64,000 nucleotides of DNA from Gloeocapsopsis dulcis (GTDB taxonomy: Bacteria > Cyanobacteriota > Cyanobacteriia > Cyanobacteriales > Chroococcidiopsidaceae): positions 977,501 to 1,041,500 of the forward strand of contig NZ_CP119968.1 in NCBI RefSeq assembly GCF_032163395.1, read 5' to 3'. The first letter of the stretch is position 1; each line of letters begins with the position of its first letter. The notes under the pieces were generated by a model, which searched no databases, had not been told where the DNA came from, and saw nothing but the letters and a program-made list of their open reading frames with translations. Of the stretch, positions 10,000 to 18,589 are shown piece after piece. The position numbers and the translations under genes were made by a program.

Positions 10000-10212
10000 T
10001 TAATCAGTAGCTTCGATAGCATCAAGAACTTGTTTAACTACTTTAGGATGTAAGACCTTGCCAGCATGGAAAGGAACAACGACTCTATTGTTATCTCTAA
10101 GATAGATTCTATGACTACCTTTACTTCTGATCAATACAAAACCGGCATTAAATAATAGTTTCTCTGCATCTTGTGCCGTTAATCGCGGTAGTCTAGGCAA
10201 CTTGAACCTCAA
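10000..10212 (-). CDS. hicA: HicA-family mRNA interferase toxin
   Basis: The 70-residue dsRBD-like HicA toxin would cleave mRNA in the cytosol. The diagnostic core LFNAGFVLIRSKGSHRIYLRDNN contains the catalytic His in GSHRIY and is followed by VVVPFHAGKVLHPKVVKQVL. It overlaps the 3' end of the upstream hicB-like antitoxin gene by 20 bp, a typical translational coupling in which the antitoxin comes first. A second, unrelated HicAB pair lies at 43972-44429. Confidence 0.88.
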   Translation of the reverse strand: MRFKLPRLPRLTAQDAEKLLFNAGFVLIRSKGSHRIYLRDNNRVVVPFHAGKVLHPKVVKQVLDAIEATD

Positions 10213-10417
10213 ACGTCATCGTCGATATTTCTTTACTTAAAAGCGCTTCTCTCTCCTCGTGTGATAGTGTTTCCAAATAAAGTTCAATTGCTTCCTGAAT
10301 ATTAGCAGTTACATCCTCAAAAGAATCTCCTTGAGATTGACAACCCTCTAAATTAGGACAATACGCATAATATCCGTGTTCATCTTTTTCAATCACAACA
10401 CTGATTTTGTAGGACAT
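10193..10417 (-). CDS. hicB: HicB-family antitoxin
   Basis: The 74-residue protein MSYKISVVIEKDEHGYYAYCPNLEGCQSQGDS is a classic HicB partial RNase H-like fold: a beta strand, the YYAYCPNLEGC motif, then the ANIQEAIELYLE helix. It lacks the extra C-terminal DNA-binding domain, like many short cyanobacterial HicB proteins. It would neutralise the HicA encoded immediately downstream. A usable AGGAG-type ribosome site (GGAGACAAT) precedes the ATG. Confidence 0.88.
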   Translation of the reverse strand: MSYKISVVIEKDEHGYYAYCPNLEGCQSQGDSFEDVTANIQEAIELYLETLSHEEREALLSKEISTMTFEVQVA

Positions 10418-10481
10418 TATTGTCTCCTGATCTCACTCATGGCATACATAAGCATTAACTTTTCCTACATATTTTACTTTG

Positions 10482-10685
10482 TTAAATGTCCATTTGTTGA
10501 ATTATCTTTATTGTTGCTACGCTAACGGTACATACTCGTTGTAAAAGATCGATAACGTGTTCTTTATAATCAGCAAAGCGATAAGTATTAAATTTTGCTG
10601 CAATGGTGGGATCTTTGGGTTTCTTCTCTTTGTATTGATCCAAAATCTATTCTAAAGCAAAACGGTTGCCGAGTTGATATTCCCA
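10482..10685 (-). pseudogene. C-terminal remnant of a type ISP restriction-modification enzyme
   Basis: The minus strand encodes WEYQLGNRFALE, a TAG stop, ILDQYKEKKPKDPTIAAKF, NTYRFADYKEHVIDLLQRV and CTVSVATIKII, ending with a TAA at 10482. This matches from memory the conserved C-terminal end of single-polypeptide type ISP methylase-helicase enzymes, where the stopped position is normally Trp (TGG to TAG). Only about 68 codons survive. No upstream part is present, because the sequence beyond 10685 does not continue the family. It is a decayed remnant next to a HicAB module. Confidence 0.75.
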
Positions 10686-11024
10686 AGCCGTTTTAGTTAT
10701 CAACCACAGTCAAATTCAAACACCTTTTACGAAACTCCCCTAATCGAGCAAAAACCAACTTTTGCATATCAGCAACCTGCAAACGAGCAACTTTATAATC
10801 GTTCGCGGGCAAATGGAAAGCCAAGTCTGCTTAACTCACAGCAAAATCAAAAAGTTCTTTACGAATTTAGCTATCCCAAAAATCATGCAAATCCATTTTA
10901 TGAAACTCCAAGTAAGGAACAATCAAATTTGAAATATCCACAGTCAATGCCGCGTAAACTATACGAAACAACTTACCAAACCCCAAAAAGTTTACACAGG
11001 AAAACCTTCAGATATGGTAAATAG
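10674..11024 (+). CDS. Hypothetical low-complexity protein with FYETP repeats
   Basis: I do not recognise this 116-residue reading frame. It is rich in Asn, Gln, Tyr, Pro and Ser and carries imperfect repeats of the type FYETPLIEQ, FYETPSKEQ and LYETTYQTP. The only start is TTG, without a good ribosome site. The 5' end overlaps the type ISP remnant on the other strand. It may be the surviving tail of a longer repeat protein or may be non-coding. Function unknown. Confidence 0.3.
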   Translation: MIFPSRFSYQPQSNSNTFYETPLIEQKPTFAYQQPANEQLYNRSRANGKPSLLNSQQNQKVLYEFSYPKNHANPFYETPSKEQSNLKYPQSMPRKLYETTYQTPKSLHRKTFRYGK

Positions 11025-11026
11025 AT

Positions 11027-11062
11027 AAAAAATAGGGAGATGGATTGCAACCCACCTCCCCT
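11027..11062 (-). terminator. Rho-independent terminator downstream of the antenna/ApcB remnant
   Basis: On the minus strand a stem of about 10 bp (GGGGAGGTGG with CCATCTCCCT, loop GTTGCAAT) is followed by ATTTTTT. It lies 24 bp after the stop of the ApcB-like tail, so it is probably the original terminator of the lost operon. Confidence 0.8.
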
Positions 11063-11085
11063 TATGATTATGGGAGAGACCACGT

Positions 11086-11482
11086 TTAACTTAAACCATT
11101 ACAGATATGGTCAAAATACATCCCAATTTCTCCCCCTGCTTCAGCACCAACCAAGCGAGTCGTAACTTCCTTCATCGCTTGGATTGCCTGTACAGTAGGT
11201 TGGATAGGAACACCTAAAATAAGGTTGGGTATCAATTACTTGATGATTTAATACACCCCATCCTTGAGTTGCTAAGCGAGGTAGTAAAAATAACCTTTGC
11301 TCATACATTGGTTGTGTCGGAGAGTATCGCGCCATCTCCCACAAAATCAACGCACCAGCAGCAAAACATACGATCGCTGCGTGGGCAATATGTGCAACAA
11401 GAAATGTTCCTGATAAGTTAATAAATCGGGCATTTCCAGCCCACCAAGGATACTTGACCTTGTTTTTGCTGGATTTTTGCAT
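11086..11482 (-). pseudogene. Deletion fusion: CP43-like antenna gene start joined to ApcB-like gene end
   Basis: From ATG at 11482 the frame reads [36 protein letters not shown] and [19 protein letters not shown], ending DTQPYF. This is the first ~88 residues of a CP43-family chlorophyll protein (IsiA/IsiX/Pcb/PsbC paralog) and covers the first transmembrane helix. At about 11220 the frame changes. The next frame reads [39 protein letters not shown] and a TAA at 11086, which is the C-terminus of a beta-type allophycocyanin. The rest of both genes is gone. CP43-like genes adjacent to divergent apc genes are known from low-light and far-red acclimation clusters, so I infer an internal deletion of such a cluster. 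The pure frame +1 product (113 residues) ends in nonsense sequence. Confidence 0.85.
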
Positions 11483-11840
11483 TTTGTTAAAGCCTCAGTT
11501 TCAAAGGTTTCCTAGTCAATTACAAGAGCGTTCCGAGGAAATCCTACCTGACAAAACTGTTACAAACCTTAAGTAAATGGGTGACAATGAATGTCACTTT
11601 AAGGCTGGTAACTGGTCATTAGTAGCGATTAGCAATTGGCTATTAGCTATTAGCTTTTTTCCATTGCTAAATGCTTTTCTATTACCCATTACCTAACTTA
11701 AAAAGTGTAACTTCTAATCGTGCCCATCTACTTAGTGTCATTATTTATGAGTTAGCAGAAATATCGCAATTAATTGCAGTATTTTTTAACGTTATGCAAT
11801 TTTTTGTAATCTGAACGATTAGCGATTAGCTAATCGCTAT
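11483..11840. other. Gene-free stretch with short interspersed repeats
   Basis: No gene is seen. The stretch contains ATTAG-type repeats (ggtcattagtagcgattag and tattagctattagctttt around 11617-11657), and a perfect 18-bp palindrome AGCGATTAGCTAATCGCT at 11822-11839 directly after the dacB stop. The palindrome could form a hairpin but has no T-run, so it is not a standard terminator. Confidence 0.6.
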
Positions 11841-13274
11841 TTAACACCGGCGTAAACGAGACAACAGCACCACAATCTCATCAATTGCCTGCCGAATTTC
11901 TGTCGCTGATAAATTTGATTGATTGACAAGAATACTAAAAATCAACGGCTCATAACTAGCTGTATTAAGATATCCTGACAAAGCAGCAATACCACTCATT
12001 GTGCCAGTTTTGGCTTGAACAATACCTTGGGCTGGTGTATTTTGAAAGCGATTTTTTAAAGTACCGCTGATTCCTGCAACTGGTAAGGAAGTACGGTAGA
12101 CATTAGAGTTTGCCATGACTCTTAACATTTGCACTAAAGTTTCTGGACTCATCAAATTATGACGCGATAAGCCTGATCCATCTGCTAGTACATAACCATT
12201 TGGATCGACACCTAATGTTGTTAAGGTATTGCTCACAATCTCCAAGCCATTATTACCTATAGAATCACTACTTACTTGTGCGATCGCTCTCAGTAGTGCT
12301 TCAGCATAGAGATTATTGCTATTCTGATTTGCCTCAATCAAAAGTTGGGCTAACGGTGGTGATGTAATTGCAGCTACTTCCTGTACATTTTCGTGACTGG
12401 GGTACGAAACTACTGAGGTTTGTCGAGTCGTAATCCCTGCATTTGCTAACGCACGACGAAAATGCCGCAAAAAATGTTCTGTAGGTTCAACGACTGCTAA
12501 ACGGACTGATTGTGGTTCAGCATCGACACTCAAGTTACCTGTCATCTGAAGTACTGCACCTTTTAAGTCGCGACTGACACTCGTTGTCGTTTCCCCCGCA
12601 GGAACCGTGACAGTTTTATTTTCAACACGCCACCACACAGCTTCTGTAGGATCGCTCCATTGTACTCGTAAAGGTTGACCGATTTGTTGCGGCAATAACT
12701 TTAGCTCTACCGCATTTTGATTCAAAACAAAGTTACCAACAGGCGCACCATAATCTGCTTGAACATCTTCCCATTCCCAAGTGGGATTTACCACTGCACC
12801 GCGAAAGTGACTATCTTCTGCAATGAGTTGATTAACTTGACGAATACCGCGACGACTTAGCTGTTGGACTAATTCTTGTAGCTGGGTATCAGTGACACTT
12901 GGATCTCCGCGCCCGACTATCCGCAAGCCGTCACTACTGCTATAAACTGAGGTGCGAATTTGAAATTGCGAACCTAGTCGTTGCAAAGCGGCTGCGGTTG
13001 TGAGTAACTTGACATTTGAAGCTGGAACGAAATACTTTTGAGCATCTCGGCTATAAAGGTTTTGCGCAGAAGCGAGTGTTTGAATAGAAATCCCCCACCG
13101 CAATCGCCTGAATTGAGGACGATTAATAATTTGTTCAATAGCTGTCTCGATTTGTGCAGGGCAAAGCTGCTGTGGAGATTGCTGTACAACTGGAGGTTGG
13201 TTTTGGGCAATTGCAGATTTAGTGCCTTGAGCAAAGAAAAATAAGAGTAATAAGCTAATATACTTGAGCTTCAC
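11841..13274 (-). CDS. dacB: D-alanyl-D-alanine carboxypeptidase/endopeptidase (PBP4, class C)
   Basis: This periplasmic peptidoglycan hydrolase trims or cleaves cross-links. The 477-residue protein has an N-terminal signal peptide (MKLKYISLLLLFFFAQGTKS, cleavage probably after SAIA). The three penicillin-binding motifs are all present: SxxK as PASNVKLLTTAAA near residue 86, SxN as NSNNLYAEALL in the middle, and KTG as VQAKTGTMSGIA. The large insert domain typical of PBP4 lies between the first two motifs. It is a monocistronic gene with an 18-bp palindrome at its 3' end. Confidence 0.93.
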   Translation of the reverse strand: MKLKYISLLLLFFFAQGTKSAIAQNQPPVVQQSPQQLCPAQIETAIEQIINRPQFRRLRWGISIQTLASAQNLYSRDAQKYFVPASNVKLLTTAAALQRLGSQFQIRTSVYSSSDGLRIVGRGDPSVTDTQLQELVQQLSRRGIRQVNQLIAEDSHFRGAVVNPTWEWEDVQADYGAPVGNFVLNQNAVELKLLPQQIGQPLRVQWSDPTEAVWWRVENKTVTVPAGETTTSVSRDLKGAVLQMTGNLSVDAEPQSVRLAVVEPTEHFLRHFRRALANAGITTRQTSVVSYPSHENVQEVAAITSPPLAQLLIEANQNSNNLYAEALLRAIAQVSSDSIGNNGLEIVSNTLTTLGVDPNGYVLADGSGLSRHNLMSPETLVQMLRVMANSNVYRTSLPVAGISGTLKNRFQNTPAQGIVQAKTGTMSGIAALSGYLNTASYEPLIFSILVNQSNLSATEIRQAIDEIVVLLSRLRRC

Positions 13275-13447
13275 GCGATCGCCGTTACTGATAGTTATAC
13301 AAATTCATTTTGCGAGTATGCCATGAACTTGTATCAATTACTGCAATTTTTAGAAGAATAAATTACAGTGAGGTTTGATGTGGAAACTATGGTAACAACA
13401 AACTAGTAAAATTTTGTGTATTTCAGTAGCTATAATCTGTAGCAATT

Positions 13448-14131
13448 ATGGGAATACTACGACGAAACTACAAAAGACACAATGTAGAGACAGAATTCTA
13501 TGCTAGACGCTCAAGCAGATTTTTACCAAGATTTGCGATCGCACTTTCTACTGTGGCAATTATTTTTAGTTCCCTGACACTCGCCCGAGTGTTTACGCTA
13601 CAACGCGAAGTAGAATCTTTGGAAGATGCAATGCGGCAATTAACTACCGTACCATCGCCAGCTCCTACTAACTTACCTAATACAACAAATAGCAATATTC
13701 CAACACTGCCACCAGTTGTCGCACCGGATTCTACCACAGCACCATCCCCAACAAGAACACTACCACCAGGTAAGTTTGTGCGATCTGCTTTAAACAATCA
13801 AGGACAAGTTGAATTACTACAGGTAAACCGAATTCCCTATCAGGATAATGTTGTGAATGTGCAAATGCGCATCCGTGCGCTGAAACTGAATATTCCCATG
13901 TCAGAATACATTGACTTGAGCAATACAACAGCACGTAATCCGACAACGAATGAAACTTATAAAGTGATTAGTGGTGAATCAACAGGTGTTGTGTCTTTGG
14001 GCGCAATGCAAAGTGCTAATCAACCTGCAGTTGATGCTTATGTGTGGTTACAAGTACCAATGCAGGTAAATGTGATTGATATTTATATTCCTAATACGGA
14101 ACCTTTTGAGAATGTACCGATTGCAGGTTAA
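13448..14131 (+). CDS. Hypothetical single-pass membrane protein
   Basis: The 227-residue protein has a basic N-terminus, one transmembrane segment (about residues 28-48, FAIALSTVAIIFSSLTLARV), a short coiled-coil stretch and then a Pro/Thr/Ser-rich linker (residues ~68-105). A compact C-terminal beta domain follows, with repeated VNVQMRIRALKLNIPMSEYID and VDAYVWLQVPMQVNVIDIYI features. It is probably anchored in the plasma membrane with the beta domain outside. I do not recognise the domain. The gene ends before a hairpin repeat and a terminator. Confidence 0.75.
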   Translation: MGILRRNYKRHNVETEFYARRSSRFLPRFAIALSTVAIIFSSLTLARVFTLQREVESLEDAMRQLTTVPSPAPTNLPNTTNSNIPTLPPVVAPDSTTAPSPTRTLPPGKFVRSALNNQGQVELLQVNRIPYQDNVVNVQMRIRALKLNIPMSEYIDLSNTTARNPTTNETYKVISGESTGVVSLGAMQSANQPAVDAYVWLQVPMQVNVIDIYIPNTEPFENVPIAG

Positions 14132-14133
14132 AG

Positions 14134-14186
14134 CCCCCTGTATAAATTATTTAAGCCCACAGACTGAAGTCTGGGGCTATACAGGC
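14134..14186. repeat. Nested palindromic repeat (GCCC...CAGACT/AGTCTG type)
   Basis: The inner arms gcccacagact / agtctggggc flank a 2-base loop, and outer arms cctgtata (14137-14144) / tatacagg (14178-14185) extend the stem. This is a common kind of dispersed cyanobacterial hairpin. It can fold as a long stem in RNA or single-stranded DNA. Confidence 0.75.
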
Positions 14187-14226
14187 AAAGTATGCCTGCG
14201 CACACTATTTAACTAGTTTTAGTTAT

Positions 14227-14250
14227 AGACCACCTCCGTGGTCTTTGTTT
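14227..14250 (+). terminator. Rho-independent terminator of the 13448-14131 gene
   Basis: A 7-bp perfect stem (agaccac / gtggtct) with loop CTCC is followed by TTGTTT. It lies 95 bp after the stop codon. Confidence 0.75.
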
Positions 14251-14283
14251 GATTAGCCGCAACTTCAGTTGCTAGGCATTTTT

Positions 14284-16221
14284 TTACAATTTAGTGCCGC
14301 ACTCTGGACAGAATTTGTTAGTGCTGACGTTTTTTGCACCGCAGTTGCTGCAATAGATGAGTTCAGCTACTGTCTCCTCTTGAGGGCGTTCTGGTAAGCC
14401 AATCATTTGGGCATTGCTCTTACCAGGAGCAACCATTGGGTAGCAGTTTTCATCTCTGGTAACATGGGCGTCAACTAAAACTGGACCATCATGCGCTAGC
14501 ATTTCGGCGATCGCATCTTGTAATTCATCGCGACTGCGAATCACCATCCCCTTGATACCATACGCGTTTGCCAGCAACTCAAAATCTGGCATCGATGGTT
14601 CCATATTTGAGGAAGAGTAACGTTCGCCATGAAACGCTTGTTGCCACTGGCGTACCATGCCTTGCCAACCATTATTAATAATAACAGTCTTGACATTGAT
14701 ACCATATTGTGCAAGAGTTCCCAACTCTTGAAGATTCATCTGGAAACTCGCATCGCCACTGATACAAATGACTTGCTCATCCGGTAACGCGACTTTTGCA
14801 CCCATTGCAGCGGGTAAACCATAGCCCATCGTTCCCAAGCCTGCACTTGAAATCCAGCGACGCGGACCATTTTTCAAAAATTGCGCAGACCACATTTGAT
14901 GCTGACCGACATCGGTTGTGTAGTAAGCATCTGGGGCTTGACAACCAACTTCAAAAATCACCTCTTGAGGTGCAATACTGTGCTCGTGGTGTGGTACGAC
15001 TAATGGATAGTCTTCGCGCCAGCGGTTAATGCGATTAAGCCATTCTTGGGTTTGATTAGGTGTACCGGAAATTCCTGCAACTCGACAGCGACGTAGTAGT
15101 TCCGTGAGAACGTTGCGCACATCGCCGACAATTGGCACATCCGGCGTCCGATTTTTACCAACTTCTGCCGGATCGATGTCAATGTGAATGACCTTAGCGT
15201 GTGAGGCGAATTCATCTAACTTCCCTGTAACGCGATCGTCAAATCTCGCGCCAACACAAATGAGTAAATCGCACTCACTTACCGCAAAGTTTGCATACGC
15301 TGTACCGTGCATTCCCAGCATTCCTAACGCTAGTGGATGGTGTTCGTCAAACGCACCAATTCCCATCAGCGTTGTTGTTACAGGGATATTAAATAATTCA
15401 GCAAGTTGTTTAACTTCAGCATGGGCATTAGCTGCGATCGCCCCACCACCAACATACAAAAGTGGCTGCCGTGCCTGGCGCATTAACTCAATTGCTTGCG
15501 CGATTTGCCGAGGGTTTCCCTTCACTGTCGGGCGATACCCTGGTAACTTAACACTTCCTGGTTCCACGGGAACATAGTCGAACTCTTCTAATCCGACATC
15601 TTTCGGGACATCTATTAAAACAGGTCCTGGGCGTCCGCTGCTGGCGATATAAAATGCTTCGGCAACAATTCGCGCCATATCTCTGGGATCGCGCACAACA
15701 TACGAGTGCTTGACTATCGGTAAAGTAATCCCATAAATATCAGTTTCTTGAAACGCATCCGTACCAATAGCTTTACGCGGTACTTGCCCCGTAACAATTA
15801 CCATCGGAATCGAATCCATGTGTGCGGTGGCAATTCCCGTTACTAAGTTAGTCGCCCCTGGACCTGAAGTAGCAAAACAGACTCCGACTTTTCCAGTTGC
15901 ACGCGCATAGCCATCTGCTGCATGAGCCGCACCTTGTTCGTGTCTTACCAAAATGTGCTGAATTCCCCCAGCAGCTTCAGCGAGGTAAAGTTCGTCGTAA
16001 ATTGGCAGAATTGTCCCACCAGGATAACCAAAAATATGGGTGACACCGTGACGCTTGAGACTGTCAATTAAGGCGTAACCACCTGTTGCCCGTTTTGGTA
16101 CTGTAACTGGCACTACTGAGACTTCTGGCTTGAGCCGAGGTTCAGCTTCTAAGGATATATTGTTTGATCGCGACTCTTCATAGGGAACGCTTCGTGAACG
16201 CACTGGTAAAACCTCACGCAA
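14284..16221 (-). CDS. ilvB: Acetolactate synthase large subunit with C-terminal zinc ribbon
   Basis: This ThDP enzyme condenses pyruvate (or pyruvate plus 2-oxobutyrate) in branched-chain amino acid synthesis. The N-terminal PYR domain has [13 protein letters not shown] and the activating Glu in [17 protein letters not shown] central FAD/Rossmann domain carries [12 protein letters not shown]. The PP domain has the ThDP motif [13 protein letters not shown]...IINN. After the usual end, at about residue 610, there is an extra tail with two CxxC knuckles ([10 protein letters not shown] ... FCPECGTKL, residues 623-645). This is a zinc ribbon that I do not know from standard IlvB. The N-terminus has ~30 extra low-conservation residues, so an internal start is possible. 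No ilvN lies next to it. Confidence 0.93.
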   Translation of the reverse strand: MREVLPVRSRSVPYEESRSNNISLEAEPRLKPEVSVVPVTVPKRATGGYALIDSLKRHGVTHIFGYPGGTILPIYDELYLAEAAGGIQHILVRHEQGAAHAADGYARATGKVGVCFATSGPGATNLVTGIATAHMDSIPMVIVTGQVPRKAIGTDAFQETDIYGITLPIVKHSYVVRDPRDMARIVAEAFYIASSGRPGPVLIDVPKDVGLEEFDYVPVEPGSVKLPGYRPTVKGNPRQIAQAIELMRQARQPLLYVGGGAIAANAHAEVKQLAELFNIPVTTTLMGIGAFDEHHPLALGMLGMHGTAYANFAVSECDLLICVGARFDDRVTGKLDEFASHAKVIHIDIDPAEVGKNRTPDVPIVGDVRNVLTELLRRCRVAGISGTPNQTQEWLNRINRWREDYPLVVPHHEHSIAPQEVIFEVGCQAPDAYYTTDVGQHQMWSAQFLKNGPRRWISSAGLGTMGYGLPAAMGAKVALPDEQVICISGDASFQMNLQELGTLAQYGINVKTVIINNGWQGMVRQWQQAFHGERYSSSNMEPSMPDFELLANAYGIKGMVIRSRDELQDAIAEMLAHDGPVLVDAHVTRDENCYPMVAPGKSNAQMIGLPERPQEETVAELIYCSNCGAKNVSTNKFCPECGTKL

Positions 16222-16476
16222 TAGCTAACTTGGTCTGGTTTGCTTTAATGTATTTTAAAATGCATTTTAACTCGAATTTCTATTCTAATCTTCAGTAGAA
16301 TTCTTGTGTTTACATAATAGAAAAAATACCTGTAAATAAAAATAAATATTTCTTCTCACATTTACATCGACAGACAGAACACGCAAGGCTTAATTAAACC
16401 AAAATTTTATTATCCTTCTTCCTTCCTAGCTTTCCCCTAGCCTTCCACTACGCAGCTACCCCAAGGCAAAACAAGC

Positions 16477-17739
16477 TCATAAAGCATCTCGCAACACGCG
16501 GCGAGTATTTTTCCAAGCCCAAAACCCAACAACAATCACAAAAATACTCATTCCCAAAAGCACAGCACGTAAGCCTAGGGCATCTGCTAAAGGACCTGTA
16601 ATTGCTAACGGTAGACTTAGGGCAATATTAACTGCATTGTTTTGAAACCCAAACACTTTACCGTGCATTTCTGGAGGAGTTTGCTGTTGAATTAATGTTT
16701 GCATTGGTACGCCAATCAGCGATGCACCTAAGCCGAGTAATGCACTTAATCCTAAACCCAGTGCCAAACTACTTGTAAAAGTAAATACAGCGAGGACAAA
16801 CGCCATACTTATGAATCCGTATAAGGGTAAGGGTTTATGGTGAAAGCGATCACCCCAGTGTCCTAAAATCCCAGCACCCAAAACCATTCCTACACCAGAA
16901 GCTGCTAATAAAAAACCAAATTGTGTTTCTCTTAAACCAATTTCTGCAGCAAGTTCAATTGTTAATACTGTCAGCGCCGCAAATACTGAATACAATAGTG
17001 TTAATTGCAACATCGCATTCCAAACTAAGCGATTGCGTTGCAGATAGCGCAAGCCTGCTTTCAAGTCACTCCAAGGATGAACTGTCGCTACCTTAATATC
17101 TTTTGCAGCAGCTTTCTCTCTAACAGTGACAAATTGCATAATTACGCCAGACAGCAAATATAAGCCACCAACTAACAATTCTCTCCCGTATTCTGTGCCC
17201 CAGTTACGAGCCAAACTCAACAAAGGTTCTCCGACGGCAAATCCTACAATTAAGGCTCCCATTGTCGTTGTTGTAAATAAAGCATTTGCCGCCATTAAAT
17301 TTTCTCGCCGTACCAGTAGCGGAATGACAGCTTGCTCTGCTGGTGCAAAAAACTGTGTCACCGTGGAAATGACAAATGTTAGTATCAGTAAAATCAAAAA
17401 CTCCCTTGGCAACCAAGGAATAGCAATTGTCAAACTGCCACGAATTAAATCTGCTGCAACTAAGACAGGTTTTTTGCGGTAGCGATCGACAAAAATTCCC
17501 CCAGCCGATCCAAAGAAAATGGCTGGTAGTGTAAAAGCCAGCATGAGAGTCGATCTCATCGAGTTTTCCATACCAGGAGTTGTTTGATAATTACCCAAAA
17601 GCGCAATCAGCAAAACAAAGAAAACTTTATCGGCAATTTGAGAAAATAACTGCCCAATCCACATCAACATGAAAGGTCGATTCTTGAGTAAGGCGCGAAA
17701 TCCTCTACCAAAATCGGGTGGTTCTTCAACAGGAAACAT
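16477..17739 (-). CDS. MFS transporter (EntS/macrolide-efflux-like)
   Basis: This 420-residue permease of the major facilitator superfamily has about 12 hydrophobic segments, the motif-A-like loop GIFVDRYRKKPVLVAADLIRG between helices 2 and 3, and a second GHWGDRFHHKPLP loop in the C-half. It resembles the enterobactin/macrolide exporter branch, common in cyanobacteria and of unknown substrate. The flanking DNA contains short ggctag-type repeats. No operon partner is evident; the ilvB and downstream genes on the same strand are separated by more than 80 bp. Confidence 0.88.
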   Translation of the reverse strand: MFPVEEPPDFGRGFRALLKNRPFMLMWIGQLFSQIADKVFFVLLIALLGNYQTTPGMENSMRSTLMLAFTLPAIFFGSAGGIFVDRYRKKPVLVAADLIRGSLTIAIPWLPREFLILLILTFVISTVTQFFAPAEQAVIPLLVRRENLMAANALFTTTTMGALIVGFAVGEPLLSLARNWGTEYGRELLVGGLYLLSGVIMQFVTVREKAAAKDIKVATVHPWSDLKAGLRYLQRNRLVWNAMLQLTLLYSVFAALTVLTIELAAEIGLRETQFGFLLAASGVGMVLGAGILGHWGDRFHHKPLPLYGFISMAFVLAVFTFTSSLALGLGLSALLGLGASLIGVPMQTLIQQQTPPEMHGKVFGFQNNAVNIALSLPLAITGPLADALGLRAVLLGMSIFVIVVGFWAWKNTRRVLRDAL

Positions 17740-17826
17740 AAACTTAGGGGCTAGAGGCTAGGGGCTAGGAGTGAGTAAAAGAATAATTAGGGAGTAGCGA
17801 TAAGGAAAATAAATTATAAATGTAGA

Positions 17827-18387
17827 TTAACTGGCATTCTTAACTTCTCCGTATTGCTCTAATAGCATAATCAAAAATTCAGCAGCAGTCAGATGTGCTA
17901 AGGTTTGTGAGTTTTTTGTGTAGCAGCCAAAGACGTTTTGTGGCGATCGCCATAATGTTAAATGATCGACTGCAGGTTCAGCATAGAAATTATCACTACC
18001 ACTTCCCAGCATGACAGAACTCCAATGAGTAAAGTAATCATGACTGAGGCGATGTAGAGGAAAGTTGCCAAAAAGTGGAACTCCCCAACCATCGATCGCA
18101 ATAAAGGCTAAAACTTGCCCTCCCCAACTTTGCCAGACGTTTGCAGCTGAAATTGCTCCTACTACTCCTGCACTAAATGCAATAAAAACGACTTTTTGTA
18201 GCGATCGCTGCTGCGGATTACTAAGATGCGCTTGTAAAAACTGTAAAAGGTGTGGTGATAAAACTGCATAGTCGTGGGTAGGAGAAATCAAGAAATTGTA
18301 GGTATTGCTTGAAGTTACGTTTAGTCCTTGAACGAATTCTTGTGTTAGTTCTGGCGCATGAATACCTGGACAAATCACAATCAGCAT
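17827..18387 (-). CDS. Conserved alpha/beta-hydrolase-like protein
   Basis: The 186-residue protein starts MLIVICPGIHAPELTQEF, a strand-turn typical of an alpha/beta-hydrolase core. A nucleophile-elbow-like FIAFSAGVVGAISAA segment (S in AFSAG instead of GxSxG) follows, then FIAIDGWGVPL. A candidate His is HLTLWRSP. It looks like a cyanobacterial family of unknown substrate. It lacks a signal peptide and is probably cytosolic. Confidence 0.65.
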   Translation of the reverse strand: MLIVICPGIHAPELTQEFVQGLNVTSSNTYNFLISPTHDYAVLSPHLLQFLQAHLSNPQQRSLQKVVFIAFSAGVVGAISAANVWQSWGGQVLAFIAIDGWGVPLFGNFPLHRLSHDYFTHWSSVMLGSGSDNFYAEPAVDHLTLWRSPQNVFGCYTKNSQTLAHLTAAEFLIMLLEQYGEVKNAS

Positions 18388-18478
18388 CAGTATTTAGAAA
18401 TAAATAATATAAAGATTCCGCGAACCTACTCTAGGTCATGTTCTTCTCATACTGAGATCGCTTAAGTACCAATAAATA

Positions 18479-18520
18479 GTATTTCATTATACAAAAGACA
18501 AGTAGATATCACATTAAGAT
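18479..18520 (+). promoter_or_regulatory. Class II NtcA-activated promoter of the urt operon
   Basis: The NtcA box GTA-TTTCATTA-TAC at 18479-18492 fits GTAN8TAC exactly. It is followed after 22 bp by the -10 element TAAGAT (TAN3T) at 18515-18520. This is the consensus spacing for NtcA-activated nitrogen promoters, in which the box replaces the -35. Transcription should start near 18527, about 63 bp before the chosen urtA start. Confidence 0.85.
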
Positions 18521-18589
18521 AACAAACTTGTCTCTAGATAGATGCAACTCCTCAGTATTACTAGTCCGTGGCAGGAGAACAGTCACAAA

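Noticed and set aside
11822-11839. 18-bp perfect palindrome after dacB as a terminator
   Set aside because: It has no T-run on either side in the dacB direction; kept only as part of the intergenic description.
18542-18589. Upstream ATG (18542) as urtA start
   Set aside because: It lies close to the predicted transcription start, has no ribosome site, and would put 16 extra residues before the RRKFLVYG export signal.
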